This document shows positions 45,350-55,742 of a stretch of DNA of 64,000 nt, piece by piece. Source of the stretch: Embleya hyalina (lineage in GTDB: Bacteria > Actinomycetota > Actinomycetes > Streptomycetales > Streptomycetaceae); assembly GCF_003967355.1 (NCBI RefSeq), contig NZ_BIFH01000019.1, positions 1 through 64,000 on the forward strand, in the 5' to 3' direction. Within the stretch, counting starts at the first letter, position 1. Every line of letters starts with the position of its first letter. The notes below the pieces were generated by a model. The model did not search any database. It saw only the letters and a list, made by a program, of their open reading frames with translations, and had not been told where the DNA came from. The position numbers and the translations under genes were made by a program.

Positions 45350-47362
45350 TCAACATTTCGGAGGCAGCGTCGAGTGGCCCTGCCATGCGAAAGTGGCGAG
45401 CTTGGTCATGCCGGTGATCGACGGGGCACCCGGATTCTTGTCGCCGTTGGCGCGCGCCGATTCGTTGTGAATGAAGGTGTTCAGCACCGTATCGGGCGCG
45501 ATGACGACGTAGTAGGTGATCCGGAGCGTGACCGACGCCGGCCAGGTGGCGAACTGGGTTCCGTGCCAGGATCCTTCCCGTCCGACGGTGACGAGGTGGT
45601 AGTAGGTCCCCTGGCCGTGAACTCCGTTCGTGTCGCAACCGGCGCGTTCGGGAACGGTGATGATGGCCAGGCTCTGCCCCCTGGGCAGCGTTCCCGATAC
45701 GCGACCACTGGTGTCCAGTCGGCCCTTGTTGTGGATCGGGTCTCTGCTGTCCAGGACCACCGTGTCGCAAAAGTCGTACCCTCCACCACCGTTGATCTGT
45801 TCGACCGGTACACGAACCCCCGACCCGGCGGCCGGACAAGCCGATGGTCCCCGTGAAGTCGGCGTCTGCGGCGTGAGGGATGTCTTGACGGGGGTATACC
45901 CGGGCTTGTCTCCGCCGGGAGCCCGCGGCGTCGAGGTCGCCTTGCCGGGGCTGTTCCCGGGTTTGCCTCCCGTCGGAGTGGTGGCCGTACCTGTGATTCC
46001 CGGTGGGGGTGTCTTCCGAGCACTCGACTCCGAAGCCGTCGCCGTGCGGGGGCCGGCTGTCGTGGGTGGGCGTGATGCGGATGAGGTGTCGGACGAAAGC
46101 GCGGTGCTCGGTGTCGTGGCGGCCGACGCGGTGGCCGTGCCGCGCTTCGCGACGGTGCGCACGCGTCCGGTGGGATCGATGATTCCGGCCAGATCGGCAT
46201 CGGGCTCGTTGAAGAAGACGAGGCCGTCGCGGACTGCGAGTTCCACGTCGGTGCCGGCGGCGGTCAGGGGGACTGTGTGGACGGCCCCCATGGTGCCGTC
46301 GCCGCGAAGTTCCACGATCGAGACGGTCCCGCGTGTGAGGTTGGGTATGTACGCCCTCCCGTCCACCTCCACGGGGATCCCGAACACGTCCGAGCCCGGC
46401 TCGTCGACCAACACCGCCGCATGGCAACGCCGCTCGGCGGTCGTGGAACAGGACAACAGATGTCCGGAAGCCTTGCTCGTGATCAGCACGTGTGGTGCGT
46501 CGGAGGTCCCCACGGTGATGTCATCACCTGCGTCAACACCGGGAAGTTCGATGCTCGGGCCGCTCGGAACGCCTGTATCGGGGGCGAGTGGAATCGCCCG
46601 ACGGCCCGCCGGGTCGACGACGACCGGGCGGTCTGCCGCGGTGGTGATGCGTGCGCCGGGGCCCGCTCCCGTTTCCGTCGGGCCGCCGGTGTACGCGGTC
46701 CAGATCGATCCGGACGACCGATCGACAAACCATGGACCCGCTCCGGGAGTTCCGCGGCCACCGGTGTCCACGAGCGTCACGGTCTGTTCCGCCCCGCGCG
46801 TCGAGCTGTACGTGACGGGCCCGATGGCTTTCAACGTTTCGGGGTTCACGGTGGCGAACCGACCACCGCGGGTGTCGATGATGTACAGCGCGGTCGGGGT
46901 GACCCGCAACTCCGTTGGGCCGGACTCCGGCCATGGGTCGGCCCCGACGGTGAGACGGCCCGTGGCCCCGTCGATGCGGGTGACGCCACCCTGTGGGCCG
47001 ACGACATAGCCGGTCGTGCCCAGTTGGGCGGTGCGAACACGATCGTCCCCGTCGGAACGGAAGGCAATGTTCGTGGTGACACGGACGGAAGCGCCGTCCA
47101 ACAGGGTCGCCTGTGCCGGATGGTTCGATGCCAACCACAGCGCTCCGGAGCCCAACCGCACCCGAGTCCCGGGATGGCCGCGGTGGTTCGGAGCCAAGGC
47201 CGCCACGACCAGGGTGACGACCGCGCAAGCGGCGACGACCTTCGCGAGTCGGCCGGGCACGACCCTGCGCCGATCACCGTGGCGGCGGTGGGCGAGGGTA
47301 GTGGCTCGGAGGGTTCCCTCGGGAGCGTCGTGCGCTGCGGCGGGTCGGGATCGGCGCGTCAT
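45350..47362 (-). CDS. Membrane-anchored extracellular protein with propeller-like repeats
   Basis: The 670-aa protein has a basic N-terminus and one membrane helix (VVAACAVVTLVVAALA, about 42-57). An outside region of about 350 residues of short beta repeats follows, with segments such as WLASNHPAQATLLDGASV, WFVDRSSGSIWTAYTGG and GRAYIPNLTRGTVSIVEL. Next is a Pro/Thr/Ser linker (about 415-515) and a C-terminal beta domain with four Cys. Related anchored proteins accompany MoxR-DUF58-transglutaminase genes in actinomycetes. It is the last gene of that operon; its ATG overlaps the transglutaminase stop (ATGA). The ligand is unknown. Confidence 0.78.
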   Translation of the reverse strand: MTRRSRPAAAHDAPEGTLRATTLAHRRHGDRRRVVPGRLAKVVAACAVVTLVVAALAPNHRGHPGTRVRLGSGALWLASNHPAQATLLDGASVRVTTNIAFRSDGDDRVRTAQLGTTGYVVGPQGGVTRIDGATGRLTVGADPWPESGPTELRVTPTALYIIDTRGGRFATVNPETLKAIGPVTYSSTRGAEQTVTLVDTGGRGTPGAGPWFVDRSSGSIWTAYTGGPTETGAGPGARITTAADRPVVVDPAGRRAIPLAPDTGVPSGPSIELPGVDAGDDITVGTSDAPHVLITSKASGHLLSCSTTAERRCHAAVLVDEPGSDVFGIPVEVDGRAYIPNLTRGTVSIVELRGDGTMGAVHTVPLTAAGTDVELAVRDGLVFFNEPDADLAGIIDPTGRVRTVAKRGTATASAATTPSTALSSDTSSASRPPTTAGPRTATASESSARKTPPPGITGTATTPTGGKPGNSPGKATSTPRAPGGDKPGYTPVKTSLTPQTPTSRGPSACPAAGSGVRVPVEQINGGGGYDFCDTVVLDSRDPIHNKGRLDTSGRVSGTLPRGQSLAIITVPERAGCDTNGVHGQGTYYHLVTVGREGSWHGTQFATWPASVTLRITYYVVIAPDTVLNTFIHNESARANGDKNPGAPSITGMTKLATFAWQGHSTLPPKC

Positions 47363-49713
47363 GGCACCCCTGTCGACGGGTCCGGACGGGCGGTGAGAGG
47401 TTCATCGGTGCGATGGCGGCCACGTCGACCGTCATGTGCTCGTGGGAGTCGCCGAAGTGACCGTGGCGTCAGACGAACCCGGATACGGGAGCGTCGACGA
47501 GGAAGGAGCCTGTATCGGATGTCGCGCTCCAACGTCCAGGCCCGGGCGACTCGTCGTGGCTCGACGGGATCGTCGCTGTAGACGACGTCACTGATCATCG
47601 CCGCCATCTGCTCGAACGCTTCGAGGTATGCGCGCCGATCCGGTCGGTCGATGCGGAGGGGCATCTCCCTCAAGTGGGCGACGAGTTCGAGCGCGGTTGC
47701 GCCGGTCGGCAGGACGAGGCCACGGTCGGTGTGACAATCGCGAACCTCGAGCCAAGCCCCGAGGATACGATCGCGTGGGCACCTCGCGCGGCGCCGAACA
47801 CGTTTGCGCCGGGCTTTGAGAGCGGATACGGCAAGCGCGGCCGAGCCGATACCGGCGACGGCCGACGCTACGAGCAGCCACATCGTCGCGATCAATACCC
47901 GGGTCACGGCATGGGACGACGGATACCCGTTCCGGGACGATGCGCCGGGGCCGGCGGAGGGTGGGCTCGGGGGTGCCGACGGTGGGACCACCCGGGTCGA
48001 CGGCGGTACGGGTTCCCGCGTGGTGCGCGGCGGGACGGTGGTGCGTCCTTCGGCGTCGAAGGCCACCCAACCGAATCGCTCGGTGCGGATCTCGACCCAG
48101 GTGGTGGCATCGGCGGTGGTGACGGTCGTACTGCCGCCGACCGGAGGCCGCAGACGGTAGCCGACGGCCACCCGCGCCGAGAACCCCTGTGAACGAGCCA
48201 GTACCGCCAACAGAGCCGCGTGCTGGGCGACGTTTCCACCGGTCGCGATGTCGGGGGACGTGCCGGTCAGGTCGACCAACTGTCGATACGTCGTGCCCGG
48301 GGGAGCCTGATCGTCCTCCGGGAGTGAACGCACGTACTCCTGCAGCGCCGCCAGTCGGGCACGGGGCGTGTCCCGGTTCGCGACGTGGTTGCGTGCGGTC
48401 TCCGCGAGAGCGTCCGGTGTGTCCGGGGGAGGTGTGTAGGCGGCCACGTCGGCGCCGACGCGGGGCTGGTCGTCCACCGGACTCGGAATCCTCGCGGTCA
48501 GTTCGTACTCGCCGTGCGTCGAGGAGACGTTCGGCAGGAGGAGGCTGCCCGACTCGGCCCCCATCGCGAGCCGGCCCTCGGTGTCCTCGCCGCGCATGAC
48601 GACGTGCGTGGTGTTCCCGACCGTGGGCAGAAAGGGGCCCGCGAACTGATGGAGGAACACCCTGGCGGTGACCGACGCATCCGACGCGAGTGCGGGATCG
48701 ACGGGAATTGTGCCGGTGGTGGCGGTGAAGGTCTGGTGGGTACGCCACACCGACCCGTCGTATTCTTCCAGAGTCACGCTGCGGACGCGTTGAACACGGG
48801 CGGCACCCGGACCTCGTAGAGAGACCGTGAAGAGCGGGCGGGCCGGTTTCTCCTGGCGTTCGGCGACGATTCGGGCGAGGGGAGTGGCCGCGTCGGGCAG
48901 TTCGACGCGGGGCGCGTACCAGCGGCGGGGATCCAGCCGCTCGTGCTCTACCGGGGCAGGGATCAGCGCCCCCGCCGCCAGGGCCGACGCGAGGACGAGC
49001 GCCAGATATGCCACCGCTCGCACGCGGCGCGCGCGTGTCACCGACTGGTCGGCCCCCTGACTCGTGGCCCTCACGAACGGAGTCCCGGGAGCACGGCCGA
49101 TCAGCAACAGACCGACGGCACCCGCGAGTATCGTCGCGGGCATCAAGTAGGTTCCAGGTTCGGGCGCGACCAGCAGCAACGCGATCCCGAACGCGACGAG
49201 CGGCGGCAGACCCGCCGCCAAACGAGTCGTGGGCCGCAGGGCCAACGTTGCCGCGCAGAAGGCGGACAACCAGGTGACGACGGCGGGTGTGGTCAAGAGA
49301 TCGGCGTCGACATCGGCGGGCAACATCACGGTCAACATGCGGGCCCAGCCGCCGGTCAAGTCGTGCGTGAAGGCTGTGCCTTCTCGGAGTATCGGCGACC
49401 CGGAGCGCGGTTCGTCGTGGTCGCCCATCGTGCGCACCACGACGATCAACGTCAGCAGACCCGAACCCACCACGCCTGCGCCGGCCAGGCCGCCCCGCCA
49501 TCTCGACCACCGCGAACGACACACGAACAACAGCCAACCGGTGAGCGCCCCCGATAGGGACGCGGCGGCGAGAGGTGGGCGGTAGCCGTCGCCGTCGAAG
49601 AAGCCGCCATAGACGCCACAGGCCGCGATGGTGGCGAGAAGGGAAAAACCGATGGCACCGGCCGAAGACCACGACCACGACGCGACTCCCGGACGATCGG
49701 CGCGCCGGTTCAC
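47359..49713 (-). CDS. Membrane transglutaminase-fold protein lacking catalytic Cys and His
   Basis: The 784-aa protein has six to seven N-terminal helices (DUF3488-type, to about residue 225), an extracellular domain with a transglutaminase fold near 440-560, a Pro/Ser linker, another helix near 600 and an Arg-rich cytoplasmic tail. The usual G-x-C-x-Q-x-A reads GNVAQHA (Val495). The usual D-A-H-A-W reads DATTWVEI (Thr537). Only Asp553 of the triad remains. It is therefore predicted to be non-enzymatic. The GTG start overlaps the DUF58 stop (GTGA). Confidence 0.85.
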   Translation of the reverse strand: MNRRADRPGVASWSWSSAGAIGFSLLATIAACGVYGGFFDGDGYRPPLAAASLSGALTGWLLFVCRSRWSRWRGGLAGAGVVGSGLLTLIVVVRTMGDHDEPRSGSPILREGTAFTHDLTGGWARMLTVMLPADVDADLLTTPAVVTWLSAFCAATLALRPTTRLAAGLPPLVAFGIALLLVAPEPGTYLMPATILAGAVGLLLIGRAPGTPFVRATSQGADQSVTRARRVRAVAYLALVLASALAAGALIPAPVEHERLDPRRWYAPRVELPDAATPLARIVAERQEKPARPLFTVSLRGPGAARVQRVRSVTLEEYDGSVWRTHQTFTATTGTIPVDPALASDASVTARVFLHQFAGPFLPTVGNTTHVVMRGEDTEGRLAMGAESGSLLLPNVSSTHGEYELTARIPSPVDDQPRVGADVAAYTPPPDTPDALAETARNHVANRDTPRARLAALQEYVRSLPEDDQAPPGTTYRQLVDLTGTSPDIATGGNVAQHAALLAVLARSQGFSARVAVGYRLRPPVGGSTTVTTADATTWVEIRTERFGWVAFDAEGRTTVPPRTTREPVPPSTRVVPPSAPPSPPSAGPGASSRNGYPSSHAVTRVLIATMWLLVASAVAGIGSAALAVSALKARRKRVRRRARCPRDRILGAWLEVRDCHTDRGLVLPTGATALELVAHLREMPLRIDRPDRRAYLEAFEQMAAMISDVVYSDDPVEPRRVARAWTLERDIRYRLLPRRRSRIRVRLTPRSLRRLPRAHDGRRGRHRTDEPLTARPDPSTGVP

Positions 49714-50873
49714 GCCGGGCCGTTCCACAGCGCGGCGAACTCTCGGGCGGTGCGAGCCCGGCATACGGTCATCGATCCCGTGTGATGGATCGACGGTCGG
49801 GAGTGGTCGCCCATCTTGACGATCAGACACGAGCGCCGGTCGGACCAGGCCCGAACCACGTGCGTCGGCGGTCCCGGCGACTTGCCGCCGGTGACTACGA
49901 GAAGCACGTCGGGGTGGTGCCGTGCGATCAGAGCAGGCAACCGCTCCAGACCACCCCCGTCGGTGCCGGGACCGACGACGGCCAGTCGATCCAGAATCGA
50001 ACTCGCCCGTGGCGGTGTGTCGATGTCTTGATCACCCGACGATTCGACCGGCCCGGTGGTGCACAACGACACGTATCCGTGTGCCCGAATCGCGGCGACG
50101 CTCAGTGAGGCGGCCACCTGGACGGCCTCCTCGAAGAGGGCGCCGGGAGGGACGGCCGGGCCGGTGTCCAGCACGACGAGCCGTCCGGACTGTTCGGATT
50201 CCACGAAGTGCCGCACGATCAGCGGCCCGAGGCCGCCGGTACGCAACGTCGCCCCCCAGTCGATCGAGCGCCGATCGTCGCCGTCTTGGTATGTCCGCAA
50301 GGAGTGGAAGACCGATCCTCCCTGGCGCATCGACGATGCGGCGACGTCCGTTCCCTCGGCCGACGTTCCGCGAAGAGCGGTGTTGAGGAACTGCACCCGC
50401 GGGTGCACCCACAGCACGGATGATCGACCACTCCGGCGCACCGTGCGCAACAGCCCGAGCGGGTCACCGATCAGCAGCGTCGGCGGTTCCACCACGAAGC
50501 GACCGCGGCGGTCGGTGGGTAGGGCCGCGACCACGCGCTCCTCGGAGCGGCGAGGTGTTGCCGGGAGACGGATCGACATCGGCCCCGAGGGGAGACCGCG
50601 CAACTGCGCCGTCAAGGGGGGTGATCGTAGCCGGCCGGGGTTGCGCACGGTCATCTCCACGGTGACTGCTTCACCCGTCTCCACCGCTGTCGATTGCAGT
50701 TCCCAGTCGATTCGGGGTCGCCGGTACAGGGTCGTCGACACCAGGAGCAACGCGCCGAGCAGGCCCAAGAGAGCGACTTCGGCGAGCATGATCAACTCCG
50801 GTGCCCCGACCCACGAGCCGACCGCGACGAACAACACGACCAGGACCGCGGTAATTTTCCCGACGTATGTCAT
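49710..50873 (-). CDS. DUF58 (von Willebrand-like) membrane protein
   Basis: The 387-aa protein has two N-terminal membrane helices and a DUF58 domain with [21 protein letters not shown], then a vWA-like part with [13 protein letters not shown]. The metal-site residues of a true vWA domain are partly lost. DUF58 proteins are usual partners of MoxR ATPases and are linked to complex assembly or cell-envelope functions. Its ATG overlaps the MoxR stop by 4 bp. Confidence 0.9.
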   Translation of the reverse strand: MTYVGKITAVLVVLFVAVGSWVGAPELIMLAEVALLGLLGALLLVSTTLYRRPRIDWELQSTAVETGEAVTVEMTVRNPGRLRSPPLTAQLRGLPSGPMSIRLPATPRRSEERVVAALPTDRRGRFVVEPPTLLIGDPLGLLRTVRRSGRSSVLWVHPRVQFLNTALRGTSAEGTDVAASSMRQGGSVFHSLRTYQDGDDRRSIDWGATLRTGGLGPLIVRHFVESEQSGRLVVLDTGPAVPPGALFEEAVQVAASLSVAAIRAHGYVSLCTTGPVESSGDQDIDTPPRASSILDRLAVVGPGTDGGGLERLPALIARHHPDVLLVVTGGKSPGPPTHVVRAWSDRRSCLIVKMGDHSRPSIHHTGSMTVCRARTAREFAALWNGPA

Positions 50874-51907
50874 CGGCGATACCTCGTCCCCCAGCCATCG
50901 GGAGGGGGGACCGACGCCACGACGTCCCGAACGAGATTGCTCGGATCAGGCGCCCGACCTTCGCTGTTCACACGAGGGACCAGGCGGTGTGCCAGGACCG
51001 GCACGGTCAGAGCCTTGATGTCGTCCGCCGTTACCATCGGACTCATTCGACTGGCCGCGCGCGCCTGGGCCGCCAAGGTGAGAGCGATCCCCGCACGGGG
51101 GCTCATCCCCACCTCGATGCCCGGATGTTCGCGTGAGGCGGCGGCAATGTCGACGACGTAATATCTTATTTCCTCGTTCACGACGACATGGCGCACGATA
51201 TCGATCATTTCCAGGAGTTGGTGTCGATCGACGACCTGGGGAAGCGCCCCGGAATCTCTTCGCCGAGCGGCATCCGCGATGATCGACATCTCCGCGTCCC
51301 GGTCCGGGTAGCCGAGGTCGAGGCGCATCATGAAGCGGTCCATCTGGGCCAGGGGAAGTGCGTATGTTCCGGCTTGATCGACGGGATTCTGCGTCGCGAT
51401 ACACAGGAAGGGATCGGGCACACGATGGTCTTGGCCGTCGGCGGTCACCTGGCTCTCCGCCATGACTTCCAGGAGCGCGGCCTGTGTCCTGGGTGAGGCT
51501 CGGTTGAGTTCGTCCGCGATCACGATGTTGGCGAAGATCGGCCCCTTACGAAAAGTGAAGCGAGTCACCTCCCGCTCGGATTTCGCCCATCGACCGAGAG
51601 GGTCGACCGGCACCATCGTTCCGGTCACATCGGACGGCATGAGATCGGGAGTGAATTGAATTCGATGCAGCACCACATCCTTCACGGACTGCGCGATTGA
51701 TTTCGCCAGGGACGTCTTGGCGACTCCGGGGCGATCCTCGAGCAGTACGTGTCCTTCGGCGAACAGGCAGAACAGCACCAACCGAACACTGTTCCTTTGT
51801 TTGCTCCCGCGGATGAAGCTGCACACGCTGGTTGTGAACGCCTCGAAATTCCGGTGAAAATACTCGAGGTCGAGCCTGGTCGGGGCCGAGTCGTCCGAAG
51901 TGGTCAT
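50870..51907 (-). CDS. MoxR-family AAA+ ATPase
   Basis: The 345-aa ATPase has Walker [17 protein letters not shown], Walker [21 protein letters not shown], sensor [17 protein letters not shown], the arginine finger region [14 protein letters not shown] and the lid domain. The Walker A has Ala for the usual second Gly, a variation seen in other MoxR proteins. MoxR acts as a chaperone on substrates recruited through DUF58-type partners. The ATG follows GAGGGG. Confidence 0.93.
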   Translation of the reverse strand: MTTSDDSAPTRLDLEYFHRNFEAFTTSVCSFIRGSKQRNSVRLVLFCLFAEGHVLLEDRPGVAKTSLAKSIAQSVKDVVLHRIQFTPDLMPSDVTGTMVPVDPLGRWAKSEREVTRFTFRKGPIFANIVIADELNRASPRTQAALLEVMAESQVTADGQDHRVPDPFLCIATQNPVDQAGTYALPLAQMDRFMMRLDLGYPDRDAEMSIIADAARRRDSGALPQVVDRHQLLEMIDIVRHVVVNEEIRYYVVDIAAASREHPGIEVGMSPRAGIALTLAAQARAASRMSPMVTADDIKALTVPVLAHRLVPRVNSEGRAPDPSNLVRDVVASVPPPDGWGTRYRR

Positions 51908-51971
51908 CGCGTCCCCTCGGAGGGTTGAACGGTTGCCGTCGGTCGTGCGCGGCGTCCTTGCCGAACCGCGA

Positions 51972-52670
51972 TCAGGCCCGGGTCTTCGACACCGATTGGG
52001 TGGCCACCGGGCGGGCGCCCTGCGGCAGGGCCGTGCGATGGATGTCCCATGAGGTCGTGCCGTCGTTCGCCTGGTTCTCCGCCAGCGACGGTGTGGCCGC
52101 GGCATCGGCCAGGACTACGAGCAGGTCTCGACTGGTCCCGACCTGGGCGCCGCTCAGGTCCAACGGGAGCTCGTGATCGCCCGGTGTGGTCGGTACGGGT
52201 GCCTTCGCGTAGAACCTGGTACTGGGCGGTGACCCGATATTGGGTACTTTCGCCACCAACCACAGTGAGGAACCCTCGGGGACGGGCGTGGCGTCCAGCG
52301 TGATACGCACCGTCGCGTGGCTCCCCATCCCGGGCAGACCGTCGGCGGAAGTCACACTCGCGATGCGGACGCCGATCGGCGCGGAGGCCGTCGTCCTCGT
52401 GCTCGGTGGGTCGGTCGGTCGTGGGGTGGTCGAGGACGAGGACGAGGGCGAGGGCGGGGGCTCGGTGGTCGGCGGAGCGGGAGTGGGCGGAGGGGGCGAA
52501 GGCGAAGGTGGGGCGTGGGTGGGACGCGCCGAGTCGCCGGCGACGGTGCCGCCGCGGCCGTCGGACGAATCGCTTCGTGTCACGAGCACGTAAAGGGCGG
52601 CGATCACCGCGCCGATCAGGACCAAGGAAAGGATTTTCAAGCTCGCGAGCCTTTTCATGAGGCTCTTCAT
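51972..52670 (-). CDS. Membrane-anchored protein with Pro/Ser linker
   Basis: The 232-aa protein has an N-terminal membrane anchor ([18 protein letters not shown], about 13-30), a Pro/Ser/Thr linker (about 50-90) and a C-terminal beta domain ([20 protein letters not shown] to the end). The domain resembles small extracellular beta sandwiches but is not recognised. It starts the operon just before MoxR with a 64-bp gap. GGAG is 7 bp from the ATG. Confidence 0.72.
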   Translation of the reverse strand: MKSLMKRLASLKILSLVLIGAVIAALYVLVTRSDSSDGRGGTVAGDSARPTHAPPSPSPPPPTPAPPTTEPPPSPSSSSSTTPRPTDPPSTRTTASAPIGVRIASVTSADGLPGMGSHATVRITLDATPVPEGSSLWLVAKVPNIGSPPSTRFYAKAPVPTTPGDHELPLDLSGAQVGTSRDLLVVLADAAATPSLAENQANDGTTSWDIHRTALPQGARPVATQSVSKTRA

Positions 52671-53110
52671 CGCAATGCTCCGCCGGCCGGCGGTCGTTGT
52701 GGATCGACCGGTGAAACGATCATGGAATCGATTTCCATGGGACCCCCGCCCCGAAAGGTGCAGACTGCATGCACTTCCAGCTCGATGGTGCCGATCCGAC
52801 GGATGGCAAACGTCACCCCTGGCGCACCGTCGGCGGCGCTTCCGATGTCGGCCAGTATCCACCTCGCCGGCGCTTGGCGGTGCCGAACTCGAGAATGCCC
52901 CGAAAGATATTCCCCGGGTACTACAAGTCGGTCTCGTTCACCGCGTTCGGAAGACTTCTCGAGGGACGGCGGGCACCCTGTCCCAAGAACTTCCACACCG
53001 TTCCGCGTCGATCGGATCGAGGTTGCGATGATCTCCGCCGGCGAAATTTGGGAATCAGAATCGTTTCTGCCCGTAGTCGCTCTCGTCGTGGGGACGATAA
53101 CGGCTGCCAT
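52667..53110 (-). CDS. Doubtful 147-aa frame at the head of the MoxR operon
   Basis: This frame ends in an ATGA overlap with the anchored-protein gene, which argues for translation. Its last 70 residues (ILADIGSAADGAPGV, TIELEVHAVCTFRGG) look protein-like, but no good start or ribosome site is seen. The 5' end overlaps the divergent gene at 53028, and third-position GC is only moderate. It could be a small leader gene or a chance frame. Confidence 0.3.
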   Translation of the reverse strand: MAAVIVPTTRATTGRNDSDSQISPAEIIATSIRSTRNGVEVLGTGCPPSLEKSSERGERDRLVVPGEYLSGHSRVRHRQAPARWILADIGSAADGAPGVTFAIRRIGTIELEVHAVCTFRGGGPMEIDSMIVSPVDPQRPPAGGALR

Positions 53111-53642
53111 CAGTACTTGGGCCTCGTTGCACGCGGCTCACCCCAGGCTCCGGTTGGTCTATGGAATGCCGTCCGCCACGGCCTTGATGAGCGCGCTGCC
53201 CGCGGTCGTACCCACTCTCGCCGTGAGCTGGGGGACGCAGATTCTGGTCCATCCGCACGTGGTCCAGGTACGGGTGGCCAACACGGGACGTCGAGACATC
53301 CTGCGCGGTGCGTTCGACGGGAATCAACCGATCGGCATCGATGTGGGGGAGCCCATCCTCGCCGTCCTGGCCACCAGTAGCCCCTGCCCGAGCAGCACCG
53401 CGGGCAGCGAACTCCTCATCCCGCCCAGGCTTTTGAAGAAGGACGAGGCGCTGACGTTTTCGCTGCTCGTGGACGGGGCCGCCCCTCGCCTGGTCGGATG
53501 TCGGGCGCAACTCAACGATGTCGAGGTGCACAACGAGGCGGATGACGCACGTCAAGCGGCGGTGCGACTGGCCGTCCTGACCCGGGTCGGCGTTGCCATC
53601 GCGACCTTCGGCCTGGTGCTGTGGATCGCGACGCTGGTATGA
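53028..53642 (+). CDS. Two-helix membrane protein, unrecognised
   Basis: The 204-aa protein has an N-terminal membrane helix (FLPVVALVVGTITAAISTWA, about 12-31), a beta-rich domain (HVVQVRVANTGRRDILRGAF, LLKKDEALTFSLLVDG) and a C-terminal helix (LAVLTRVGVAIATFGLVLWI). The order suggests an outside or cytoplasmic beta sandwich tethered at both ends. GAGG precedes the ATG at 53028. It is divergent from the MoxR operon and may share its promoter region. Confidence 0.75.
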   Translation: MISAGEIWESESFLPVVALVVGTITAAISTWASLHAAHPRLRLVYGMPSATALMSALPAVVPTLAVSWGTQILVHPHVVQVRVANTGRRDILRGAFDGNQPIGIDVGEPILAVLATSSPCPSSTAGSELLIPPRLLKKDEALTFSLLVDGAAPRLVGCRAQLNDVEVHNEADDARQAAVRLAVLTRVGVAIATFGLVLWIATLV

Positions 53643-53789
53643 GGTGAGCCGCGTGCGGCGAAGCGGGCGGGATCCCTGCCGGCCTCACCGCACGCCGCCG
53701 CAGCGGTCTCGCACGCCAACTCCGGGTCGAGGATGCGGTTCCGCATATGCGGTGTCCCGGGGGTCGTGGGTTGGGGGTGTGGGTGGGAT

Positions 53790-54734
53790 TCAGGGGGTTT
53801 CTTCGGGGTTTTGGGTCTTGGTGGGCTCGGGGTGGTTGTGGGTGGGGATGAGGAGGATGGGGGAGTGGGCGTGGTGTAGGGCTGTGTGGATGGCTCGGCC
53901 CAGGTTGGGGCCGAAGCGGCCGGTGGGGCGGTGGGCGGCGAGGACCAGGAGGTCGGCGTCGGCGCTTGCGGTGATCAGGGCGTGGGCGGCGGTGTCCAGG
54001 ACGGCGTCCTCGGTGACGGGGACGTCCGGGTGCTTGTCGCGGAAGGGCTTGACGGCGGTGATCAGGGTGGTTTCCGCCATCGTGCGCCAGTCGTCGATGA
54101 TCGACACGGCCGGGGCGAACGCCAGGCCGCCGGCCATCGACGCGGGGTAGCGCCACGCGTGGATGGCGCGTACGGGCAGGTTCCGGGCCGCTGCCTGGGC
54201 GAAGGCGGCCTCCAGGGCGGGGCCGCAGTCGTCGGCGGAGACGCCGACCACGATCGGCTTCGCCGGACGGTCGGCGGCGGTGTCGTGGTCGGGGTGGACG
54301 ACCAGGATCGGGCAGCGGGCCGCCGCCGAGACGGGGAGGCTGACCGAGCCCATCAGGAGACCGGCGAAGCCGCCCATCCCTCGGCTGCCGACGACGAGCA
54401 GGGCGGCGCGGTCGCTCGCGGCCTCCAACGCGTCGATGGCGTTGGCGAGTTCGACCGTGGCGAGTACCGGCAGGCCCTCGTGCCTGGCGCGTGCGCGGTC
54501 GGCGCCTCGGTCGACGATCGCGCGGGCGTTCTCGCGCAGCTGCTGCCCGAAGCGGTCGTCGCCGCCGGCGACTTCGACCCATTCCAGGGCGTGCAGCACC
54601 TCGAGGATGGTGTGTCGTCGGGCGGCCTCGTCGGCGGCCAGGTCCACCGCTCGTTCGGCGCCGGGGGAGCCGTCGAAGCCGACGACGACGTGCCCCTGGA
54701 GCGGAGCCGGACGGGGGGTCGATTCCCGGGTCAT
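53790..54734 (-). CDS. Tandem universal stress protein
   Basis: The 314-aa protein has two UspA domains. Domain 1 starts HVVVGFDGSPGAERAVDLAA and carries the full ATP loop VGSRGMGGFAGLLMGSVS with CPILVV. Domain 2 starts PIVVGVSADDCGPALEAA and ends LAAHRPTGRFGPNLGRAIH. A His/Pro/Thr-rich tail closes the protein. It follows the stress gene at 54834 by 99 bp on the same strand and probably shares its promoter. Confidence 0.92.
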   Translation of the reverse strand: MTRESTPRPAPLQGHVVVGFDGSPGAERAVDLAADEAARRHTILEVLHALEWVEVAGGDDRFGQQLRENARAIVDRGADRARARHEGLPVLATVELANAIDALEAASDRAALLVVGSRGMGGFAGLLMGSVSLPVSAAARCPILVVHPDHDTAADRPAKPIVVGVSADDCGPALEAAFAQAAARNLPVRAIHAWRYPASMAGGLAFAPAVSIIDDWRTMAETTLITAVKPFRDKHPDVPVTEDAVLDTAAHALITASADADLLVLAAHRPTGRFGPNLGRAIHTALHHAHSPILLIPTHNHPEPTKTQNPEETP

Positions 54735-54833
54735 GGCGGGGATTCCCTTCGAGGAGGTGAGAGGAGGTGAGAGGCGGGGGTGGGGGTGGGACGTCGAGGC
54801 CGACCGTGCGCCGATGCCCGGTTCGGCCGGGGC

Positions 54834-55742
54834 TCAGTCGTGGTCGGCGGACGTCTCGTCCGCCGAGGTGGGGACGATCACCAGCGGGCAGCGAGCGTGG
54901 TGGATCAAGCCCTGACCGACCGAGCCGAGCAGCAGACCCGCGAAGCCGCCGCGCCCGCGCGAGCCGACGACCAGGCACAGCGCGTGCTCGGCGGCCTCGC
55001 GCAGGACCGCGACCGGGTGTCCCACGGCGACCTCGCGGTGTACCGGCACGCTCGGGTACTTCTCCGTCCATCCGGCGAGTGTCTCGGCGAGCCGCAGCCG
55101 GCCCTCCTGCATCTCCTCGCGCATCCGCAGCCCGGCCAACAACCCGCCGGACATCTGACGGACGTTGACGGCCACGATCGTGGCGCCGCGCCGGGCCGCC
55201 TCGTCGAAGGCGTACGCCACGGCCGGTTCGGAATGCCGCGCCCCGTCCACCGCGACCACGATGGTCGGCGGCTCGCCGCTCGTGTGCTCGGGCTCTCGGA
55301 CGACGACGACCGGACAGGTCGCGTGCGCGGCGATCGGTACCGCGATTCCGCCGGTGGTCAACATCTCCGCGGCCGTGGACAGGCGGCGCGAGCCGAGCAC
55401 GATCATCGCCGCGTCCCGGGAGTGTTCGCGCAGCGCGGCCACGGGCGGTCCATCCGCCAGGACCGACTCGGTGCTCAGCCGAGGGTGGCGGGTCGCGACC
55501 GACTCGCGGGCTTCGTCCAGGGCTCGGACGCCGGTCGCGCGGAAACGTTCGCCCCAGGTCAGGCGGTGTGGGTTCGACTCGGGGTGACGGTCGGCGCCGA
55601 TCGGCCAGTCGAGCGCGTGCACCAGGCGCAGCGGCAGGCCTCGGCGGGCGGCCTCGTCGGCGGCCCAGACCACGGCGAGGCGGCCCGCGTCGGTGTGCTC
55701 GACGCCGACGACGATCGGTGTTGCTCCCACGTGCGCGGTCAC
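54834..55742 (-). CDS. Tandem universal stress protein
   Basis: The 302-aa protein has two UspA domains: PIVVGVEHTDAGRLAVVWAA at the start and TIVVAVDGARHSEPAVAYAF near residue 165. The ATP loop is degenerate in domain 1 (LGSRRLSTAAEMLTTGG) and canonical in domain 2 (VGSRGRGGFAGLLLGSVG). It is the intact counterpart of the decayed gene at 24326-24817. The GTG follows GGGGAG. Paired DevR-like boxes lie 83 bp upstream. Confidence 0.92.
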   Translation of the reverse strand: MTAHVGATPIVVGVEHTDAGRLAVVWAADEAARRGLPLRLVHALDWPIGADRHPESNPHRLTWGERFRATGVRALDEARESVATRHPRLSTESVLADGPPVAALREHSRDAAMIVLGSRRLSTAAEMLTTGGIAVPIAAHATCPVVVVREPEHTSGEPPTIVVAVDGARHSEPAVAYAFDEAARRGATIVAVNVRQMSGGLLAGLRMREEMQEGRLRLAETLAGWTEKYPSVPVHREVAVGHPVAVLREAAEHALCLVVGSRGRGGFAGLLLGSVGQGLIHHARCPLVIVPTSADETSADHD

